A stretch of DNA of 9,936 nucleotides, from NCBI GenBank assembly GCA_034430155.1, contig DAOUET010000139.1, forward strand, positions 1-9,936. Direction: 5' to 3'. Origin of the DNA: DAOUET01 sp034430155 (GTDB lineage Bacteria > Chloroflexota > Anaerolineae > Anaerolineales > UBA4823). The position numbers were made by a program, and so were the translations under genes. Under the pieces are notes generated by a model, which saw only the letters and a list, made by a program, of their open reading frames with translations, did not search any database and was not told the origin of the DNA. Below are positions 6,340 to 9,936 of the stretch, piece by piece (position 1 is the stretch's first letter; every line of letters begins with the position of its first letter).

Positions 6340-6486
6340 ATGTTGGAAAAAGCCATGTTGACTTTGAAACGCAGGGCTTTCAGGTTCTCAGGTCTGCTGC
6401 TCCTGCTCCTGGGGTTGACGGCCTGTAATAACCTCAAACCATCCGGCGAAGCGCAGGCAGCCAGGACCGGTTGCACCAGAAACTAA
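6340..6486 (+). CDS. Short lipoprotein (48 aa), possibly truncated
   Basis: From ATG 6340 a frame of 48 codons shows a textbook lipoprotein signal. It has a basic N-region (LKRRAFRFSG, residues 9-18), a leucine-rich core (19-25) and the lipobox L-T-A-C with the lipidated cysteine at residue 29. Only 20 residues follow the cysteine, and I see no domain in them. AAGGA at 6326-6330 lies 9 bases before the ATG; a second ATG at 6355 would still keep the whole signal. The stop TAA (6484-6486) overlaps the phoU stop TAG (6483-6485) from the other strand, with no terminator between. The product could be a true small lipoprotein or the surviving start of a longer one, such as a solute-binding protein. 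Which one cannot be decided here. Confidence 0.5.
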   Translation: MLEKAMLTLKRRAFRFSGLLLLLLGLTACNNLKPSGEAQAARTGCTRN

Positions 6487-7190
6487 CTAGGCGCGGGGAT
6501 ATTGGATTTCATCTCATCATCGGAGATGTCCATTTCCAATATTTCACCGGTGACCACGAAGACGATCCGTTCGCAGATATTGGTTACACGATCCGCCATA
6601 CGCTCCAAATTGTGTGCGACCCAAAGTAGATAATTGCCTCTATCAATGGTAGATGGGTCCGCGATCATGTAGGTTAACAATTCGCGGTAAACCTGATTGT
6701 AGAGCCCATCCACCATGTCATCTTCCTTCGGGATAGCCCGAGCTGTTTCAGCATCTCTTTCGATAAAGGCCCCGAGCGATCGATGGAGCATGTCCAAACC
6801 GATCTCCGCCATGCGGGGGATATCGATTAGAGGTTTGACTAGCGGTTCATCGCCCATCAGGATATTAATACGTGCAATACCTTTAGCGTAGTCACCAATG
6901 CGCTCAAGTTCTGTAATGATCTCAAGGATAGCGGCAATGATACGCAAATCGCGGGCCATAGGTTGTTGCGTAGCAATTAACGTGATGCAATGGTCTTCAA
7001 TCTCATAGCGTTTTTCGTTAATTTGTTGGTCCCCCTTATAGATGCGGCGAGCGTCTTCGGTATCCCGGCGTTTCAAAGCATCTACAGATTCCTCGATGGC
7101 CTGTTCTACCATGCTGCCCATCACCAGGACGTCATCTAATAGATGCTGTATTTGGCGGTCTAAGGTTTCTCTGGGGGTCACTGTTGACAT
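6483..7190 (-). CDS. phoU: Phosphate transport system regulator PhoU
   Basis: PhoU is a cytosolic all-helical protein that links the PstSCAB transporter to the PhoR-type kinase, holding the phosphate response off when phosphate is plentiful. The 235 residues fit the family, which is usually about 215-240. Two tandem PhoU domains are visible: the first carries ELERIGDYAKGIARI (95-109), the second NLERMADRVTNICERIVFV (194-212). Their E-x-x-x-D motifs (E96/D100 and E196/D200) are the metal-cluster ligands of the fold. The ATG at 7190 is preceded by GAGGTGA at a spacing of 5. It is the last gene of the pst cluster, 118 bases after pstB, and could share that transcript or use a weak promoter in the gap. 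The C-terminal tail after residue 215 is acidic and variable, as is usual. It ends convergently with the lipoprotein ORF. Confidence 0.95.
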   Translation of the reverse strand: MSTVTPRETLDRQIQHLLDDVLVMGSMVEQAIEESVDALKRRDTEDARRIYKGDQQINEKRYEIEDHCITLIATQQPMARDLRIIAAILEIITELERIGDYAKGIARINILMGDEPLVKPLIDIPRMAEIGLDMLHRSLGAFIERDAETARAIPKEDDMVDGLYNQVYRELLTYMIADPSTIDRGNYLLWVAHNLERMADRVTNICERIVFVVTGEILEMDISDDEMKSNIPAPS

Positions 7191-7308
7191 ATCTCACCTC
7201 TCTCGATCTCAGGAGCTGACGGGACATAAATTGTACATCAAAAAGGCAAATTTTGTAGGTATATGTTTTATTATTCCAAAGCCTTGGTGGGATATTTAAC
7301 CTCGGATA
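7191..7308 (-). promoter_or_regulatory. pstB-phoU gap with a weak promoter candidate
   Basis: The 118 bases between pstB and phoU are AT-rich. On the minus strand TACAAT (7230-7235) resembles a -10 box about 40 bases before phoU, but no fair -35 is found at the right distance. A small CCAA/TTGG hairpin at about 7277-7288 is too weak to call a terminator. phoU may be read through from pstB or partly from here. Confidence 0.25.
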
Positions 7309-8184
7309 TTAACCAAATCTGCCTGTGATGTAATCTTCAGTCTGTTGATGTTTGGGTCGCGTGAAAATCTGATCGGTTTTACCAAATTCAACTATTGTCC
7401 CCATACGTGTCTCTGGACTTTCGATCATCAAAAAGGCGGTGTATTCTGATACTCGAGCCGCTTCCTGCATATTGTGCGTCACGATCACGATGGTGTAGGA
7501 TTCTTTTAACGTTTGCATTAATTCTTCGATTTTCAAAGTAGCGATGGGATCCAGCGCAGAGGCTGGTTCATCCATCAAGATCACTTCCGGTTCCACCGCT
7601 AGAGCCCGGGCGATGCACAACCTTTGTTGTTGCCCACCCGAAATTGCCAGTCCCGATTGGTTTAACTTATCCTTTACTTCACCCCAAAGAGCTGCCTGGC
7701 GCAGGCTGCGTTGGACGATTTCATCGAGCTCGAGGCGTCGGTGAATGCCATAGAGACGAGGTCCATAAGCCACGTTTTCGTAAATACTTTTTGGGAAGGG
7801 GTTAGGACGCTGGAACACCATCCCGATCCGCCTGCGGGCCTCCACCACGTCAGCGCCGGGGCTCAGGAGGTTCCAATCATCCAGATAGATCTCTCCCTCA
7901 GCCCGCGCCCCAGGCACCAGGTCGGTCATGCGGTTGATACTACGCAGAAGGGTCGATTTACCACAACCTGAAGGACCAATAATGGCAGTAATTTTATGGG
8001 CAGGGATATCAATATTAATCTCCCCAAGGGCTTTAAAGGTTCCATAATATAGGGATAGATCTTTTACCTGGATTTTGGTTTGATTTTTCACGTTTGAAGA
8101 GCCGTTCCTTGGAAATATTGGTTGCTTCGATTCGCTCGAAGGTTTCCTAATAAAGATTTCTTTTTCAGTAGTTTTTATGTCCAT
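7309..8184 (-). CDS. pstB: Phosphate ABC transporter ATP-binding protein PstB
   Basis: PstB is the cytosolic ATPase that powers high-affinity phosphate import through PstC/PstA. All ABC motifs are present: Walker A GPSGCGKST (70-78), Q-loop VFQRPNPFPKS (123-133), signature ISGGQQQRL (181-189), Walker B VILMDE (201-206) with the catalytic glutamate E206, and the switch histidine H237 in THNMQEA. QRPNPFP and the ending PKHQQTEDYITGRFG are typical of PstB rather than other ABC ATPases. The 291 residues are about 30 longer than usual because of an N-terminal polar extension before IQVKDLSLYYG. The ATG at 8184 has AGGGA six bases upstream inside the end of pstA and lies one base after the pstA stop, so I keep it. 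A GTG at residue 32 would give the usual length but has a poorly spaced site. Stop TAA. Confidence 0.95.
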   Translation of the reverse strand: MDIKTTEKEIFIRKPSSESKQPIFPRNGSSNVKNQTKIQVKDLSLYYGTFKALGEINIDIPAHKITAIIGPSGCGKSTLLRSINRMTDLVPGARAEGEIYLDDWNLLSPGADVVEARRRIGMVFQRPNPFPKSIYENVAYGPRLYGIHRRLELDEIVQRSLRQAALWGEVKDKLNQSGLAISGGQQQRLCIARALAVEPEVILMDEPASALDPIATLKIEELMQTLKESYTIVIVTHNMQEAARVSEYTAFLMIESPETRMGTIVEFGKTDQIFTRPKHQQTEDYITGRFG

Positions 8185-8185
8185 T

Positions 8186-9151
8186 TCATTTCCCTAACAA
8201 CTTTCTCGTCCGATATTGAACCCAGGATCGCGCCACAATATTGGTCAACAAAACAAGGATCATTAACACCAATGCCACAGCCCAGGCCTGATTGATCCGT
8301 TCTGGGAATGGCTGTTGCGCATATTTCCACAAAGTCAGAGGGAGAGAATCGACTGGTTGCTCCAAGATTTTTCCCAGAATCTGTAGGGGACCTTGATGAG
8401 CCGCGATACTTCCTTTGATAATTCGACCAATCTCATAATTTTCATTCCCCAAGGCGGTAAATAGCAGCGGGGCGGTTTCACCGGAGGCACGCGCCACTCC
8501 TAATAAAATCCCTGTAATGATGCCGTTACTGGCAGCTGGAAGCGTAACACTGAGGGCGGTTTTCCACTCTGGCGCGCCCAATGCTAATGATCCTTCTCTC
8601 AGGGATCTCGGTACCAGTTTGATCATCTCTTCGGTTGTCCGGATGATGATAGGCACCATCAGGATTGCTAGAGCGATGCCACCGGCTAAAGCGGAATAAT
8701 GGCCTTGCTGTTTTACGATAAGCGCATAACCGAAGAGACCCACGACAATTGACGGAACCCCCGATAGCACATCCGTGCCAAACCTTACAAGGATTCCGAG
8801 CCATGTATTGGGATGGTAAGCGACATAAAGACCAGCTAAGACACCTGGGGGAATTGCAAAGATGCTCCCTAAGGTTGTAAGCACGAGGGTTCCTTCAATT
8901 GCATGTAGCACACCTCCTCCGGGCATGCCCATAGGTCTGGGCAGCTGTGTAAAGAATTCAAGGTTAATATATCGCCCTCCCTTATAGATCACATAACCGA
9001 TAATCCATATTAGAGGCAGCAGAGTGATCAAGGTGAGGAATCCCGTTAACCCTAGTAAGAGGGCATTGGTAATCTTACGCCGATTGTAAGTCGCGGAGAC
9101 GGAGATATACGACTTTTGGAGCGAGGGAATGGCTGCACTGGGGGTTGTCAT
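8186..9151 (-). CDS. pstA: Phosphate ABC transporter permease PstA
   Basis: PstA is one of the two membrane subunits of the PstSCAB phosphate importer. The 321 residues hold about six hydrophobic segments, the first at about 28-55. The EAA loop that docks on PstB is at 186-211 (EGSLALGAPEWKTALSVTLP and following residues), followed by ARASGETAPLLFTALG, typical of PstA. I choose the ATG at 9149-9151 because it overlaps the pstC stop as ATGA and has AGGTG five bases upstream. An in-frame ATG at 9190 would add 13 residues (MEGGSPDPRAGAG) that are only the pstC end in another frame. The stop TGA is one base before pstB, so the genes are translationally coupled in one transcript. Confidence 0.95.
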   Translation of the reverse strand: MTTPSAAIPSLQKSYISVSATYNRRKITNALLLGLTGFLTLITLLPLIWIIGYVIYKGGRYINLEFFTQLPRPMGMPGGGVLHAIEGTLVLTTLGSIFAIPPGVLAGLYVAYHPNTWLGILVRFGTDVLSGVPSIVVGLFGYALIVKQQGHYSALAGGIALAILMVPIIIRTTEEMIKLVPRSLREGSLALGAPEWKTALSVTLPAASNGIITGILLGVARASGETAPLLFTALGNENYEIGRIIKGSIAAHQGPLQILGKILEQPVDSLPLTLWKYAQQPFPERINQAWAVALVLMILVLLTNIVARSWVQYRTRKLLGK

Positions 9152-9936
9152 ACCCGCACCTGCCCTGGGGTCTGGCGAGCCACCCTCCAAACAAGCAATC
9201 GAGCGATGATATTTAAAATCAAGGTCATAACAAATAATATAAGGCCAATCTCAACAAGCGCCTCAACATGTAAGGTGCTGACTGCTTCAGCAAATTGGTT
9301 TGCAATAACAGAGGACATGGTATATCCCGGTCGGAGTAATGAAAGCGATCCTTCAATACTATTTCCAATGACCATCGTAACCGCCATGGTTTCACCAAGG
9401 GCCCGGCCCAAACCAAGGATGATGGCCCCCAAAATTCCAGAAAGTCCATAAGGTATCAGAACTTTCCAGATGGTTTCCCAACGAGTTGCCCCCAGCGCCA
9501 GAGAAGCTTCTCGTTGAGATCCAGGAATCGCCATAAAAACATCACGGGAAACTGCCGCGATAGTAGGAATAATCATGATCGCCAAGATTAAGCCAGCTGC
9601 TAGTCGGCTGGAACCGCTTACCGGAATTGGCCCTTTGAAAAACTCGCCCAGTACTGGCACAACAACCAAGGTTTCCCCAAGGAACTGTCCGAACGGCGTA
9701 ACTACCACGGGAAGGAAAACGAATATTCCCCACAATCCGTAAACAACACTGGGAATTGCTGCCAAGAGCTCGATCATCCAACTCAATGGCAGGCGCAGCC
9801 ATTCCGGACTGAGCTCTGCAAGAAAGATTGCGGCACTAATCGATACGGGGACCGCGATCACCAAGGCCGCCAGTGAAGTTAGAAGTGTTCCATAAATGAA
9901 TGGCCAACTTTGATATTTGTCAAGTACTGGGTTCCA
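9148..9936 (-). CDS. pstC: Phosphate ABC transporter permease PstC (N-terminus outside window)
   Basis: PstC pairs with PstA to form the membrane channel of the high-affinity phosphate importer. The frame is open to the window edge, giving 262 residues that begin WNPVLDKYQSWPFIYGTL and run through VIAVPVSISAAIFLAELSP. WxP followed by PFIxGT and AxPxSI is the usual start of the PstC transport domain, so only the N-terminal tail and first membrane helix are missing. IELLAAIPSVVYGLWGIFV and the EAA loop EASLALGATRWETIWKVLIP, then ALGETMAVTMVIGN, are PstC hallmarks. The stop TGA overlaps the pstA start. The operon promoter, and probably pstS, lie to the right of the window. Confidence 0.95.
   Translation of the reverse strand, partial: WNPVLDKYQSWPFIYGTLLTSLAALVIAVPVSISAAIFLAELSPEWLRLPLSWMIELLAAIPSVVYGLWGIFVFLPVVVTPFGQFLGETLVVVPVLGEFFKGPIPVSGSSRLAAGLILAIMIIPTIAAVSRDVFMAIPGSQREASLALGATRWETIWKVLIPYGLSGILGAIILGLGRALGETMAVTMVIGNSIEGSLSLLRPGYTMSSVIANQFAEAVSTLHVEALVEIGLILFVMTLILNIIARLLVWRVARQTPGQVRV

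Noticed and set aside
6249..6476. 75-codon minus-strand frame opposite the small membrane protein and lipoprotein
   Set aside because: It runs antisense to a clear signal peptide and membrane segments, and shows no motif of its own.
9152..9190. Longer pstA start at 9190
   Set aside because: The extra 13 residues lie within the end of pstC in another frame. The ATG at 9151 forms a normal ATGA overlap with a better ribosome binding site.
1..9936. CRISPR array, tRNA, rRNA or complete insertion sequence
   Set aside because: I saw no regularly spaced repeats, no cloverleaf or rRNA-like conserved stretches, and no transposase with flanking inverted repeats.

Overview
The window looks like a piece of a bacterial chromosome of moderate GC content. 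It holds one clear housekeeping locus (phosphate uptake), two large tandem transporter genes, and an unusually high density of gene remnants. The integrase and lamin-tail fragments read like those common in Chloroflexota (Anaerolineae-type) genomes. That assignment is an impression from protein style, not a test. TGA is the normal stop codon of several intact genes here (the kinase, the 594-aa permease, pstA, pstC), so the standard bacterial code applies.

Left part (1-1378), a gene graveyard. The window opens with the last 54 codons of a sensor histidine kinase on the plus strand. Converging on it from the minus strand is the C-terminal half of an ABC-2 type permease whose frame is interrupted by two TGA codons. 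A hairpin region follows. Next comes a lamin-tail-domain fragment, itself broken by a TGA, which runs directly into an N-terminal tyrosine-recombinase fragment in another frame. None of these remnants looks able to give a full product.

Middle part (1379-5976), two tandem paralogous SLC13-type permeases on the minus strand. Both have the DASS membrane core split by a cytosolic insert of RCK_C (TrkA_C) domains. The downstream copy (780 aa) carries four such domains and the upstream copy (594 aa) carries two. The extra pair looks like an internal duplication. Between the two genes, on the plus strand, lies a MoaD/ThiS-like pseudogene with an early TAG stop. It still has a ribosome binding site and sits beside an AT-rich promoter-like stretch.

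Right part (5977-9936). A small plus-strand membrane protein gene, probably frameshifted, is followed by a 48-aa lipoprotein ORF that ends convergently inside the stop codon of phoU. The rest is the minus-strand operon pstC-pstA-pstB-phoU. pstC/pstA overlap by 4 bases (ATGA), pstA/pstB are one base apart, and phoU follows after a gap of about 118 bases. pstC is cut by the window edge, and a pstS gene would be expected further right. PstC and PstA form the phosphate channel, PstB is the ATPase, and PhoU links transporter activity to PhoR-type signalling.

I found no CRISPR array, rRNA, tRNA or intact mobile element. I see no convincing new multi-gene system. The most interesting items are the doubled RCK_C insert, the fused remnants at about 1185, and the cluster of single-stop pseudogenes.
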